Positions 9,938 to 18,010 of a DNA stretch of 62,245 bases are shown here, one piece after another. This DNA is from Bacteroidales bacterium (GTDB taxonomy: Bacteria; Bacteroidota; Bacteroidia; Bacteroidales; UBA932): contig JAFZED010000049.1 in the NCBI GenBank assembly GCA_017560825.1, positions 1 through 62,245 on the forward strand, written 5' to 3'. The position numbers were made by a program, and so were the translations under genes. A model generated the notes under the pieces. It was not told the DNA's origin. It saw nothing but the letters and a program-made list of their open reading frames with translations, and made no database searches. Every line of letters begins with the position of its first letter. Position 1 is the stretch's first letter.

Positions 9938-11920
9938 ATGGCAGCACTTGAAACAATTCGTGTCAAGTTCGGAGTCCTGATAACAGTGCTTATCGCAGTA
10001 GCGCTGTTGTCTTTTATCATTGACCCGAACACACTTCAGTCAGTTTCATCGTCTATGTCTTCAAAGTATGATGTAGGTGAAATTGACGGCAAAGCAATTT
10101 CTTATGTTGATTTCCAGGCAGATGTAGACAAGTACTCTGCAATCAACGAGATTATGTCAGGTTCTACAGCAAAGGACGAGCAGATGCACGCGGCTATCAG
10201 AGAGACTGCTTGGCAGGCACTCGTAGACAAGTACCTCTTTGTGAAGAACGCAAACAAGGGTGGTATCTATGTAGGAAAAGAGGAGATGAGCGACATCATC
10301 GCAGGTAACATCGAGTCTCCAGTATTCACTCAGAACCCTATGTTCTTTGATGAGAACGGTGTATTCTCTACAGCTATGGTACGTGAGTTCCTTGACTATA
10401 TGGAGACTGACCAGACAGGTAGACTTCAGCTTTACTGGAACTACCTCGTTGAGACAGCAAAGACTCAGGAGTATTACACTAAATATATGTCTCTCTTCAC
10501 TCAGGCTGACTTCGCAAACGCTCTTATGCTTACAAACGAGGTTGCTGATGCAAACAACACTTTCAATGTAGAGTTTGTAATGGTACCTTTCGGTTACGCT
10601 AAGGACAGCACAGTGGTTGTTTCAGACAGCGAGATCAAGGCTTACTACAACGCTCATAAGAAGTTCTTCAAGCAGCAGGCAAGCAGAGACATCGAGTACG
10701 TAGTGTTCGAGGTTGTTCCTTCAGCAGACGACATCGCAGCTGCAAACCAGGCTGTTGCTGACGTTTACGAGCAGTTCGCTACTACTGACAATATGAAGGC
10801 TTTCCTTCTTGCAAACTCAGACAGACAGTACGACAACCGTTGGTATAAGGCTGGTGAACTTAACTCAGTTGCAAAGGTAGTCAACGACTATGCTTTTGGT
10901 GACAAGGCTTCAGTTTCAGAAGTTCTTACATCAGGCAAGACTTTCTACGCAGTACGCGTTATGGAAGAGGCTATGGTTCCTGAGTCACTTTATGTTAAGT
11001 ATGCTCCTGCAAACTCTGACGATGTAGACAGCGCACTTGAGGCAGCTGAGCCTATCTGGATCACTCAGACAGCTGGTTTCGAGGATGTTATGACTGCAAA
11101 GAAGAACACAACTGTAACAGTTAACGGTCTTACTTTCCAGGTTCTTGACACTAAGGATCCTGTTGCAAAGAAGAGAGTTGCAGTTCTCGAGAAGGCAGCT
11201 ATCGCAGGTAAGGAGACAGTAAACTCTTACTATTCAAAGGCTAACACTTTCGCAACAAAGACTGCAGGCAAGTATGAGAACTTCAAGAAGGCTTGCGAGG
11301 AGGAGAACGTTTATGCTCACCCAGTGAACAAGATGCTTGAGAGCGCTAACCGTCTCGGAGCTATCGAGAACACTAAGGAAGTTACAAGATGGGCTTTCGA
11401 TGCAAAGAAGGGTGCAGCTTCAAACATCATCACTGTTGACAACAACTACTTCATCATCGCAGCTCTCAAGGGCATCCACGAGGAAGGCTACACTCCAGTA
11501 GAGGAGGCAGCAAGAACAATCGAGACTACCCTCTACTCACAGAAGCTTGGTGACAAGAAGGCTCTCGAGGTTGCTGAGAAGATTGAAGGTCTTACTTCAA
11601 TGGAGGCAATCGCTGAGGCTCTCGGTACAACAGTAAGCACTAAGGACGGTGTTGCATTCGGTTCAGACAATGTACGCGCTCTTGATCCTACATTCGTAGG
11701 TGCAGCTTCTGTAGCTGAGACTGGCAAGATCTACGGTCCTGTAGCAGGTGGCATCGGAGTTTATGTCTACAAGGTAACAGACCGTGAGACAGGCGCATTC
11801 TTCACTGAGGACGACGCAAAGGCACGCGATGCACAGATGGTTCAGTACACTACTCAGATGGTTCTTCCAGTTATGATGGATGACGCTGATGTTAAGGACA
11901 ACAGAGCACGTTTCTATTAA
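9938..11920 (+). CDS. PpiD/SurA-like periplasmic peptidyl-prolyl isomerase
   Basis: A 660-aa membrane-anchored folding factor. A single N-terminal transmembrane segment (residues ~12-29, GVLITVLIAVALLSFII) is followed by a SurA-N-like region starting VGEIDGKAISYVDFQ. A central region around residues 230-350 resembles the PPIC rotamase domain, and the C-terminal part contains further parvulin-like repeats. PpiD proteins assist newly exported proteins at the Sec exit in the periplasm. Codon usage is that of a highly expressed gene. Weak key-residue conservation means isomerase activity is inferred from family, not seen. A strong terminator follows 24 nt after the stop. Confidence 0.82.
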   Translation: MAALETIRVKFGVLITVLIAVALLSFIIDPNTLQSVSSSMSSKYDVGEIDGKAISYVDFQADVDKYSAINEIMSGSTAKDEQMHAAIRETAWQALVDKYLFVKNANKGGIYVGKEEMSDIIAGNIESPVFTQNPMFFDENGVFSTAMVREFLDYMETDQTGRLQLYWNYLVETAKTQEYYTKYMSLFTQADFANALMLTNEVADANNTFNVEFVMVPFGYAKDSTVVVSDSEIKAYYNAHKKFFKQQASRDIEYVVFEVVPSADDIAAANQAVADVYEQFATTDNMKAFLLANSDRQYDNRWYKAGELNSVAKVVNDYAFGDKASVSEVLTSGKTFYAVRVMEEAMVPESLYVKYAPANSDDVDSALEAAEPIWITQTAGFEDVMTAKKNTTVTVNGLTFQVLDTKDPVAKKRVAVLEKAAIAGKETVNSYYSKANTFATKTAGKYENFKKACEEENVYAHPVNKMLESANRLGAIENTKEVTRWAFDAKKGAASNIITVDNNYFIIAALKGIHEEGYTPVEEAARTIETTLYSQKLGDKKALEVAEKIEGLTSMEAIAEALGTTVSTKDGVAFGSDNVRALDPTFVGAASVAETGKIYGPVAGGIGVYVYKVTDRETGAFFTEDDAKARDAQMVQYTTQMVLPVMMDDADVKDNRARFY

Positions 11921-11943
11921 TAGAAGACAGGCTTGAATATTAT

Positions 11944-11979
11944 ATCCTCCGATTCTGTTCAGAGTCGGAGGATTTTTTT
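11944..11979 (+). terminator. Rho-independent terminator after the PpiD-like gene
   Basis: A stem with left arm ATCCTCCGATTCTG and right arm AGAGTCGGAGGAT (one G-U pair, small loop) is followed by a run of seven T. The T-run merges into the -7 box of the next gene. Confidence 0.85.
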
Positions 11980-11986
11980 ATTTTTG
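11979..11986 (+). promoter_or_regulatory. -7 box for the thioredoxin-like lipoprotein gene
   Basis: TATTTTTG is a perfect TAnnTTTG, 21 nt before ATG 12008. It overlaps the T-tract of the preceding terminator, and it favours ATG 12008 over an upstream start at 11933, which would lie before the promoter. Confidence 0.6.
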
Positions 11987-12007
11987 TACGCATTGATTTT
12001 AAAACAG

Positions 12008-12517
12008 ATGAGAAGGCTATCACTAATATTTTTACTTATCTCTGCGCTTTTGATGGTGTCCTGCATAAAGGATGACGTCAGAGGGGCCGATCTGAAGGTT
12101 GGTGATTCTCTTCCTGATTTCGAGGTCGTGATGAGTGACGGAACAACTGTCTCCGACGACTCATTGAAAGGTTCTGTCTCGGTTATAGTCTTTTTCTCCA
12201 CCATCTGTCCCGACTGTCAGCAGGTACTGCCTGTAATTCAGCGGATATATGACAAATATGCATCAGAAGGTGTCGTTTTTGCCCTTATAAGCCGCGAGCA
12301 GGATGAAAGGGATATAAGTACCTATTGGGCGGATAACGCCCTTTATATGCCGTATTCTGCGCAGCAGGATAGGCGAATATATGAAAAATTCGCGAAAGCG
12401 GGGATTCCCCGTATATATATAAACGATAAGGACGGAACCATCCGATATATCTATACCGACGATCCCGTCCCTTCTTATTCTGAACTTTGTTCTTCGCTTG
12501 ACGCGCTTATACGTTGA
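12008..12517 (+). CDS. TlpA/AhpC-like thioredoxin-fold lipoprotein
   Basis: A 169-aa thioredoxin-fold protein with lipobox LLMVSC near residue 18, so it is anchored to an envelope membrane. VGDSLPDFEVVMSDG is the peroxiredoxin/TlpA entry motif. The redox pair is CPDC at residues 67-70, and the cis-proline segment is GIPRIY. Such proteins reduce disulfides or haem-binding cysteines in the periplasm. The partner is unknown. The ATG at 12008 follows a -7 box at a sensible distance and gives a clean lipoprotein signal; an in-frame start at 11933 would lie inside the preceding terminator region. The 3' end overlaps the convergent ychF by 11 bp. Confidence 0.85.
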   Translation: MRRLSLIFLLISALLMVSCIKDDVRGADLKVGDSLPDFEVVMSDGTTVSDDSLKGSVSVIVFFSTICPDCQQVLPVIQRIYDKYASEGVVFALISREQDERDISTYWADNALYMPYSAQQDRRIYEKFAKAGIPRIYINDKDGTIRYIYTDDPVPSYSELCSSLDALIR

Positions 12518-13610
12518 AAAGGAAGTGCATAATGTCTCCGTCCTGGACGACGTATTCTTTTCCTTCGATGCCGAGTTTGCCGGCTGCGCGGCAGGCTGCT
12601 TCTGATTTGAGCTCTACGAAGTCGTCGTATTTGATTACTTCTGCGCGGATGAAGCCTTTCTCGAAGTCTGTGTGGATGACTCCTGCAGCCTTAGGTGCCT
12701 TGTCGCCTACGTTGATTGTCCAGGCGCGGCATTCGTCTGCTCCTGCTGTGAAGTAAGTACGGAGGTTGAGGAGTGAATATGCGCTCTGGATGAGTCTGAT
12801 CACGCCTGACTCCTCAAGTCCCATCTCTTCAAGGAACATCTGGCGCTCCTCGTAGCTGTCGAGTTCTGCGATGTCTGACTCGATCTTGGCTGAGATGATA
12901 AGGATCTCTGCATCCTCGTCCTTTGTTGCTTCACGCACTCTTTCCACATACTCATTTCCGTCCTTTGCAGATGCCTCGTCTACGTTGCAGACGTACATTA
13001 CAGGCTTGTTTGTGAGGAGGTAAAGCTCTTTTGCGAGCTGCTCTTCCTCTGCATTTTCAGGCTTTACTGTGCGGCAGGATTTGCCCTGCTCGAGTGCATT
13101 CTTGTATCTTACGAGAAGATCGTAAAGGATCTTCGCCTTTTTATCACCACCTGTTGTTGCCTGCTTCTGAACCTTTGAAATACGGTTCTCTACAGTCTCA
13201 AGGTCCTTGAGCTGGAGCTCGCAGTCGATTACTTCCTTGTCTCTTACAGGGTCTACGCTTCCGTCAACGTGAACGATGTTCTGGTCGTCGAAGCAACGGA
13301 GTACGTGAAGGATAGCGTCAGTTTCGCGGATGTTTGCAAGGAACTGGTTGCCGAGACCTTCACCTCGGCTTGCACCCTTTACAAGTCCTGCGATGTCTAC
13401 GATTTCCACTGTTGCAGGAACCACTCTCTTTGGATTGCAGAGGCCTTCAAGCACCTCAAGACGCTTATCTGGAACATTGGTTGATCCGATGTTTGGTTCG
13501 ATTGTGCAGAAAGGGAAGTTTGCGCTCTGGGCCTTTCCTGAACTTACACAGTTGAACAAAGTTGATTTTCCTACATTAGGAAGTCCTACGATTCCACATT
13601 TAAGTGCCAT
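12507..13610 (-). CDS. ychF: Universally conserved Obg-family ATPase YchF
   Basis: A 367-aa P-loop NTPase of the Obg/OLA1 group, associated with ribosomes and redox/oxidative-stress signalling in other bacteria. G1 is GLPNVGKST near residue 9, and the G3 region is DIAGLVKGASRGEGLGNQF. The usual NKxD base-specificity motif is NVDE (in YVCNVDEAS), the change that makes YchF prefer ATP over GTP. A C-terminal TGS domain (WTINVGDKAPKAAGVIHTDF and GKEYVVQDGDIMHFLFNV) completes the family architecture. A TAAATTTG -7 box lies 36 nt upstream. The gene converges on the thioredoxin-like gene with an 11-bp overlap of coding ends. Confidence 0.96.
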   Translation of the reverse strand: MALKCGIVGLPNVGKSTLFNCVSSGKAQSANFPFCTIEPNIGSTNVPDKRLEVLEGLCNPKRVVPATVEIVDIAGLVKGASRGEGLGNQFLANIRETDAILHVLRCFDDQNIVHVDGSVDPVRDKEVIDCELQLKDLETVENRISKVQKQATTGGDKKAKILYDLLVRYKNALEQGKSCRTVKPENAEEEQLAKELYLLTNKPVMYVCNVDEASAKDGNEYVERVREATKDEDAEILIISAKIESDIAELDSYEERQMFLEEMGLEESGVIRLIQSAYSLLNLRTYFTAGADECRAWTINVGDKAPKAAGVIHTDFEKGFIRAEVIKYDDFVELKSEAACRAAGKLGIEGKEYVVQDGDIMHFLFNV

Positions 13611-13646
13611 TTTCTTCTATTCTTTTATCAATTTCTTTATCGGGCG

Positions 13647-13654
13647 CAAATTTA
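13647..13654 (-). promoter_or_regulatory. -7 box for ychF
   Basis: Reads TAAATTTG on the minus strand, a perfect TAnnTTTG, 36 nt before the ychF ATG. Confidence 0.6.
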
Positions 13655-13740
13655 CGGTAACTTTTTCTTTTTCTTTAAATTATTTCTCTTTTTTGGGGTA
13701 GATTTTTCTCTTTTTTAAACATTGTCTTGGATGGGGAGGG

Positions 13741-13748
13741 TATCTTTG
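13741..13748 (+). promoter_or_regulatory. -7 box immediately before the nuclease/phosphatase-fold gene
   Basis: TATCTTTG matches TAnnTTTG and ends only 4 nt before ATG 13753. If used, the transcript would be leaderless or nearly so. Confidence 0.5.
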
Positions 13749-13752
13749 GAAA

Positions 13753-14718
13753 ATGAAAGTGATTGTTTGTGTTGTTGTGTTGTGCCTCTCCTTTATTTTT
13801 GAGGCTTCTTGCAGCGAGAGAGGGGATTCTCTGGTTGTGGTGTTTTGGAATGTAGAGAACTTCTTTGACTATTTTGATGGAGGGACAGGGGATTCAGACA
13901 GGGAATTTTCCTCTATGGGAGCCCGGCATTGGACAAAGAAGAAATTCTATGCAAAGTGCGATGCTGTGGCCAAGACTGTCTTCTGGCTGACGGACAGGTA
14001 CGGGAGGATGCCGGATGTGATAGGTCTTGCAGAGGTCGAAAACAGGGGAGTGCTTACAAGGATGCTCAGCAGTACTCTTATGCGCAAGTATGACTATGGG
14101 ATAGTCCACAGAGAATCTGGTGACAGGCGTGGAATCGATGTTGCTCTGCTGTACCGGAAATCAGTGATGGACACTCTGTCCACTTCATTTGTGACCCCTG
14201 TCTATGAAGGGAAACCTATGCAGACGCGAGATATTCTCCACGCCAGGATGTCCATTGCAGATGGCTCAGTGGCTGATTTTATAGTCAATCACCATCCTTC
14301 CAAGTTCGGAGGAGAGGAAGAGTCGAGAGGCAGGAGGGATGCTGCAATGGAGACCTTGAAGCATTTCTGCGATTCATTGAAAGGAGATCATATGATAGTT
14401 ATGGGTGACTTCAATGACACTCCTGATGCAAAGCAGTTCAGAATTCTTGACGGACTTTTGATAAATAAGGCTGAAGGTCTTCACCAAAGACGGGAAGGGA
14501 CTATAAGATACGAAGGTAAATGGGAACTTATAGATATGTTTATGACAAGTCCTTCTCTGGATGTAGAAAGCCGGATGGAGATAGTTAGAGTGCCTTTTCT
14601 GATGACGTATGAGAAAAAGCATCCCGGAGAAAAACCACTTCGAACCTATGTGGGACCTCGATATACAGGCGGAGTCAGTGACCATTGCCCTATAGTGCTG
14701 CGTGTTTATTTTCAATAA
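13753..14718 (+). CDS. Exported endonuclease/exonuclease/phosphatase-fold hydrolase
   Basis: A 321-aa member of the EEP superfamily (DNase I-like), with an N-terminal signal sequence ending near EASCS, possibly a lipoprotein. Metal-binding and catalytic motifs run in the usual order: VFWNVENFFD (Asn/Asp start), VIGLAEVEN (metal Glu), RGIDVALLYRK, MGDFNDTP (Asp/Asn pair) and SDHCPIVLRV (catalytic Asp-His). Substrates in this family range from nucleic acids to phospholipids and sugar phosphates; nothing here decides between them. The gene stands alone between the ychF and galK promoters. Confidence 0.85.
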   Translation: MKVIVCVVVLCLSFIFEASCSERGDSLVVVFWNVENFFDYFDGGTGDSDREFSSMGARHWTKKKFYAKCDAVAKTVFWLTDRYGRMPDVIGLAEVENRGVLTRMLSSTLMRKYDYGIVHRESGDRRGIDVALLYRKSVMDTLSTSFVTPVYEGKPMQTRDILHARMSIADGSVADFIVNHHPSKFGGEEESRGRRDAAMETLKHFCDSLKGDHMIVMGDFNDTPDAKQFRILDGLLINKAEGLHQRREGTIRYEGKWELIDMFMTSPSLDVESRMEIVRVPFLMTYEKKHPGEKPLRTYVGPRYTGGVSDHCPIVLRVYFQ

Positions 14719-14724
14719 TAAATC

Positions 14725-14755
14725 ATTGTCAAGTCTCGATATATTCTTATATTTG
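14725..14755 (+). promoter_or_regulatory. Promoter of galK
   Basis: ATTG at 14725-14728, a 19-nt spacer, then a perfect TATATTTG at 14748-14755. This fits the Bacteroidota consensus TTTG-N19-21-TAnnTTTG. The leader to ATG 14816 is about 55 nt. Confidence 0.7.
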
Positions 14756-14815
14756 AAGGATTTTCATTCCCATTTCGGGATTTGAACAGGAATTATCAAA
14801 TAAAATAATAACACT

Positions 14816-15952
14816 ATGAAACAGAAAATAGCTGAGAAATTTCAGACATTGTTTCTTTCAGAAGGCGAGTTCTTCGCTTCTGCCGGACGTATCAATCTTA
14901 TAGGCGAACACACTGATTATAACGGTGGATTTGTATTCCCTGGTGCAATCGACAAGGGAATGATCGCTGAAATAAGCCTTAACGGTACAAATAAGGTGTG
15001 CGCCTATGCACTTGATCTTGATGAGTATTCAGAGTTCGGTCTGAATGAGGAGGATGTTCCTGCTCAGGGATGGGCAAAGTATATTTTCGGTGTCTGCCGC
15101 GAGATTATCAAGAGAGGTGGAAATATAGCCGGATTCAACACTGTATTTTCAGGCGATGTTCCTCTTGGAGCCGGTATGTCTTCTTCAGCTGCTCTTGAAA
15201 GCACTTACGCATATGCTCTGAACGAACTTTTCAATCTTGGAATAGACAAGTTCGAGCTTGCACGTATAGGCCAGAGCACTGAGCATAACTATGTAGGCGT
15301 TAAATGCGGAATTATGGACCAGTTTGCTTCTGTTTTCGGCAAGAAAGGCCATCTTATGCGTCTTGACTGCCGTTCAATGGAGTTCGAGTATTTCCCGTTC
15401 GATCCTGAGCAGCACGGCTACAAGCTTGTTCTTCTCAACTCTTGCGTAAAGCACGAACTGGTAGGTTCCCCTTATAATGACCGTCGCGCTTCCTGCGAAA
15501 GAGTTGCAAAGATCCTCGGCCAGGAGTTCCTTCGCGGAGCGACAATGGAGCAGCTTGATGCAATCAAGAACCAGATCTCTGAAGAAGATTATATGCGTGC
15601 ACGCTATGTGATCGGTGAGGAAAAACGAGTTCTTGATGTCTGCGATGCGCTCGGAAAGGGTGATTATGAGACAGTAGGTGCCAGAATGTACGAGACACAC
15701 TGGGGTATGTCAAAGGATTATGAGGTTTCTTGCGAGGAACTTGACTATCTGGCTGAAGTTGCCAAAGAGTGCGGAGTCACAGGATCACGCATTATGGGAG
15801 GCGGTTTCGGAGGTTGTACAATCAACCTTGTGAAGACTGAACTCTATGACGCTTTCATTGAAAAGGCTAAGACTGCCTTTGCAGAGAAATACGGACACGA
15901 GCCGGTTGTAATCCCGGTTGTGATCAGCGACGGAGCACGCAGACTCGCATAG
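14816..15952 (+). CDS. galK: Galactokinase
   Basis: A 378-aa GHMP kinase that phosphorylates alpha-D-galactose to galactose 1-phosphate in the Leloir pathway. It has the galactokinase signature GRINLIGEHTDYNGG near residue 23, the ATP-binding glycine/serine loop VPLGAGMSSSAALE, the catalytic-Asp region KCGIMDQFASVFGK, and the third GHMP motif SRIMGGGFGGCTINL near the C-terminus. Length is normal. A short membrane-protein gene follows after 17 nt and shares its terminator. galM, the mutarotase of the same pathway, is 30 kb away at 45631. Confidence 0.96.
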   Translation: MKQKIAEKFQTLFLSEGEFFASAGRINLIGEHTDYNGGFVFPGAIDKGMIAEISLNGTNKVCAYALDLDEYSEFGLNEEDVPAQGWAKYIFGVCREIIKRGGNIAGFNTVFSGDVPLGAGMSSSAALESTYAYALNELFNLGIDKFELARIGQSTEHNYVGVKCGIMDQFASVFGKKGHLMRLDCRSMEFEYFPFDPEQHGYKLVLLNSCVKHELVGSPYNDRRASCERVAKILGQEFLRGATMEQLDAIKNQISEEDYMRARYVIGEEKRVLDVCDALGKGDYETVGARMYETHWGMSKDYEVSCEELDYLAEVAKECGVTGSRIMGGGFGGCTINLVKTELYDAFIEKAKTAFAEKYGHEPVVIPVVISDGARRLA

Positions 15953-15969
15953 ATACATACCTTATATAT

Positions 15970-16170
15970 ATGAACAATAAGATATTTAAAATCACCTATG
16001 CGGCAATCATTGCCATCATCTTGGTTGCCCTTGTTGTCTTCCTTATAATGCAGATCTGTTCAGGAGTAGAAGGTAACATTGCCACATTATACACAGCGAT
16101 GTATGTCCTTCTCATCATATGGGCTGCAATCAGATTATTTTCACTGATAAAGGAAATAAGGAATATGTAA
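15970..16170 (+). CDS. Small two-helix membrane protein of unknown function
   Basis: A 66-aa protein that is almost entirely two hydrophobic helices (residues ~8-28 and ~38-57) with a charged KEIRNM tail. It lies 17 nt after galK and ends just before a strong terminator, so it should be made from the galK transcript. I do not recognise the family; a link to sugar uptake would be guesswork. Confidence 0.6.
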   Translation: MNNKIFKITYAAIIAIILVALVVFLIMQICSGVEGNIATLYTAMYVLLIIWAAIRLFSLIKEIRNM

Positions 16171-16182
16171 ATACAAAAAAAT

Positions 16183-16211
16183 GGCTGGTCCAGATGGGCC
16201 AGCCACTTTTT
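16183..16211. terminator. Bidirectional terminator between galK operon and TPR lipoprotein
   Basis: GGCTGGTCC-AGAT-GGGCCAGCC, a 9-bp stem with one G-U, is flanked by an A-run on the left and seven T on the right. It can therefore end transcripts from both converging sides. Confidence 0.9.
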
Positions 16212-16226
16212 TTCTATCAGCGTATA

Positions 16227-17873
16227 TTATCTGTACATTGCGAACTCAATGTCCTTAGCTGATCTTTCTGCAAGCTTCTCGCAAGCGTTAGCTGTCTCGA
16301 GGTTCTTCTTTACAGCCTCTGCGTTGCCCTGACGAGCAGCAGCAACTGCGCGGAGGTAAGCAGCCTTAGCAGCGCCCTTCTCGCAGCAGCACTCAAACTC
16401 AGCAGCTGGAGCGTTGTTTCCGTTGAGGAGAGCTACGAGAGCAGCGTTGAAGCTCTTCTTTCCAGCGAGCTTAGCAGCAGCCTCTTTGTAGTTTCCGTTG
16501 AGTACGTCGATAACAGCGAGGTTCTCCTTTGCAGTCTCGTTGTTAGCAGCAGCGAAGTAACGGCCTGCCTGACCATAGTCAGCGTCGCGGAGAGCGAGAA
16601 CACCCATTGCGTTGTTCCAGTCAGCATCCTGCTCGCACTTCTTGAGGGCAGCCTTAGCCTTGTCATTCTCACCCATAACGATGTATGTAGCAGCGAGGTT
16701 GTACTGAGCTGTGTTGCTGTCGTACTTCTGAGCAGCCTTCTTGTAGAGCTCCACCTTCTGAGCGCAATCCTTAACGAGAGTAGCAGCGCGGAGGAGTGCA
16801 GCCTCGTCGAGAACGTCGATGTTCTCCTCTACGAGCTCGAGGAGCTCATCGTTAGAGTAGTTAGTGAACTCAACGTTAGCGATGAATCTTGCACGACGGA
16901 GAGCTGGAAGGATGTCCTTAGCAAGAGTCTTGTAAACGTTAGACATATTCTTGATCTCCTGCTCACGAACAGCTGGATCGCTGTACATAGAGAGAACGCG
17001 GATGATGAGGTCCTTGTCCTTGAGGTCTGAAGCAGCGATGAGCTCCTGGAAACCTTCCCAGTCCTCAGCTACGCTTGTAACGTTAACCGGACCTTCAACT
17101 TTGTTCTTCTTTGTTACCTTGTTGAATGCCTTCTCTGCAGAAGCCGAACGGTTGTTAGAGAGCTTCTCATTGAGCTTCTCTGTACCGTCTGGTGAAGCGT
17201 AAGCAACGATGTCAGTGCTTACGAGGTTCTTGCGCTCGTTAGCCTTGATCTCCTCGAGAGCAGCCTGGAAATCCTTGATTGATGCAGACTTGAGCTCGCT
17301 GTTTCTTACATTTGAGCTGTTGATCTGGTAAAGGATCTGACCCTCAGCTGTCTGCTTGATGACATCCTGGTAGCCGTCAGCCTTGAAATCTACCTTACCG
17401 TTCTCGCAAACGAGCATATAAGTAGTGTTTGCACCGTCAGCAACCTTCTTAGTAGGAAGAGTTGTGTACTTTCCTTTGTGTCTTACAACGCCACGAAGCT
17501 CGAGGTAAGACTTCTCCATACCTGGAACATACTTGAAGCTTACAGGCTTAGTGATAGTTGCACCGTTTGAAGGAACTACCTCGTAGTTGTCCTTAACCTT
17601 CTCACCCTGGAAGATGTAAGGCTCCATAGCAACCTCACCACCCTCGTAAACGAGTACTGGAGTAACCTCGAGGATAGCCTTTGGATGGAAGTAATCCTCT
17701 GGATAAGAAACTGTAACGTCAGTGTTGATTTCACCAGCTACAACTTCAAGAACAGCGTCGCCGTAGCCTACATTAACGTTCTCAGACTGTTTTGCCATCT
17801 CTGCAGGAGAACCGCAGGCAGCTGCAGCGATTCCGAGAACAGCAATAGACAAAAGATTGTTGATTTTTCTCAT
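16227..17873 (-). CDS. Lipoprotein with OmpA-like domain and TPR repeats
   Basis: A 548-aa lipoprotein (lipobox IAAAACGS, Cys near residue 20). After two beta-rich segments (residues ~35-170), an OmpA-C-like region is visible around 215-290 (IVAYASPDGTEKLNEKLSNNRSASAEKAF in shortened form: YASPDG then NRSASAEKAF). This matches the peptidoglycan-binding fold's NRRA-type helix. The C-terminal half is helical TPR-like repeats rich in alanine, ending GNAEAVKKNLETANACEKL. Codon bias is extreme (gca/gct, aag, gag, ctc), indicating high expression. A TATCTTTG -7 box lies about 60 nt upstream. Likely a cell-wall-anchored envelope scaffold; the exact role is unknown. Confidence 0.8.
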   Translation of the reverse strand: MRKINNLLSIAVLGIAAAACGSPAEMAKQSENVNVGYGDAVLEVVAGEINTDVTVSYPEDYFHPKAILEVTPVLVYEGGEVAMEPYIFQGEKVKDNYEVVPSNGATITKPVSFKYVPGMEKSYLELRGVVRHKGKYTTLPTKKVADGANTTYMLVCENGKVDFKADGYQDVIKQTAEGQILYQINSSNVRNSELKSASIKDFQAALEEIKANERKNLVSTDIVAYASPDGTEKLNEKLSNNRSASAEKAFNKVTKKNKVEGPVNVTSVAEDWEGFQELIAASDLKDKDLIIRVLSMYSDPAVREQEIKNMSNVYKTLAKDILPALRRARFIANVEFTNYSNDELLELVEENIDVLDEAALLRAATLVKDCAQKVELYKKAAQKYDSNTAQYNLAATYIVMGENDKAKAALKKCEQDADWNNAMGVLALRDADYGQAGRYFAAANNETAKENLAVIDVLNGNYKEAAAKLAGKKSFNAALVALLNGNNAPAAEFECCCEKGAAKAAYLRAVAAARQGNAEAVKKNLETANACEKLAERSAKDIEFAMYR

Positions 17874-17935
17874 TACGTGTAAAATTAAAGTTATGGTTAT
17901 AAATATACTTATTCTATTATAGTAATATCAACCGA

Positions 17936-17943
17936 CAAAGATA
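17936..17943 (-). promoter_or_regulatory. -7 box for the OmpA/TPR lipoprotein
   Basis: Reads TATCTTTG on the minus strand, a perfect TAnnTTTG, with a leader of about 60 nt. Confidence 0.6.
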
Positions 17944-17995
17944 ATCAATTTTTACATTTTCTAAGCTTTGTACTGCATATTTTCAAGCGTTTTCG

Positions 17996-18003
17996 TAACT
18001 TTG
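17996..18003 (+). promoter_or_regulatory. -7 box for the sigma54 activator operon
   Basis: TAACTTTG, a perfect TAnnTTTG, sits 7 nt before ATG 18011, so the leader would be very short. Confidence 0.6.
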
Positions 18004-18010
18004 CGGCACT

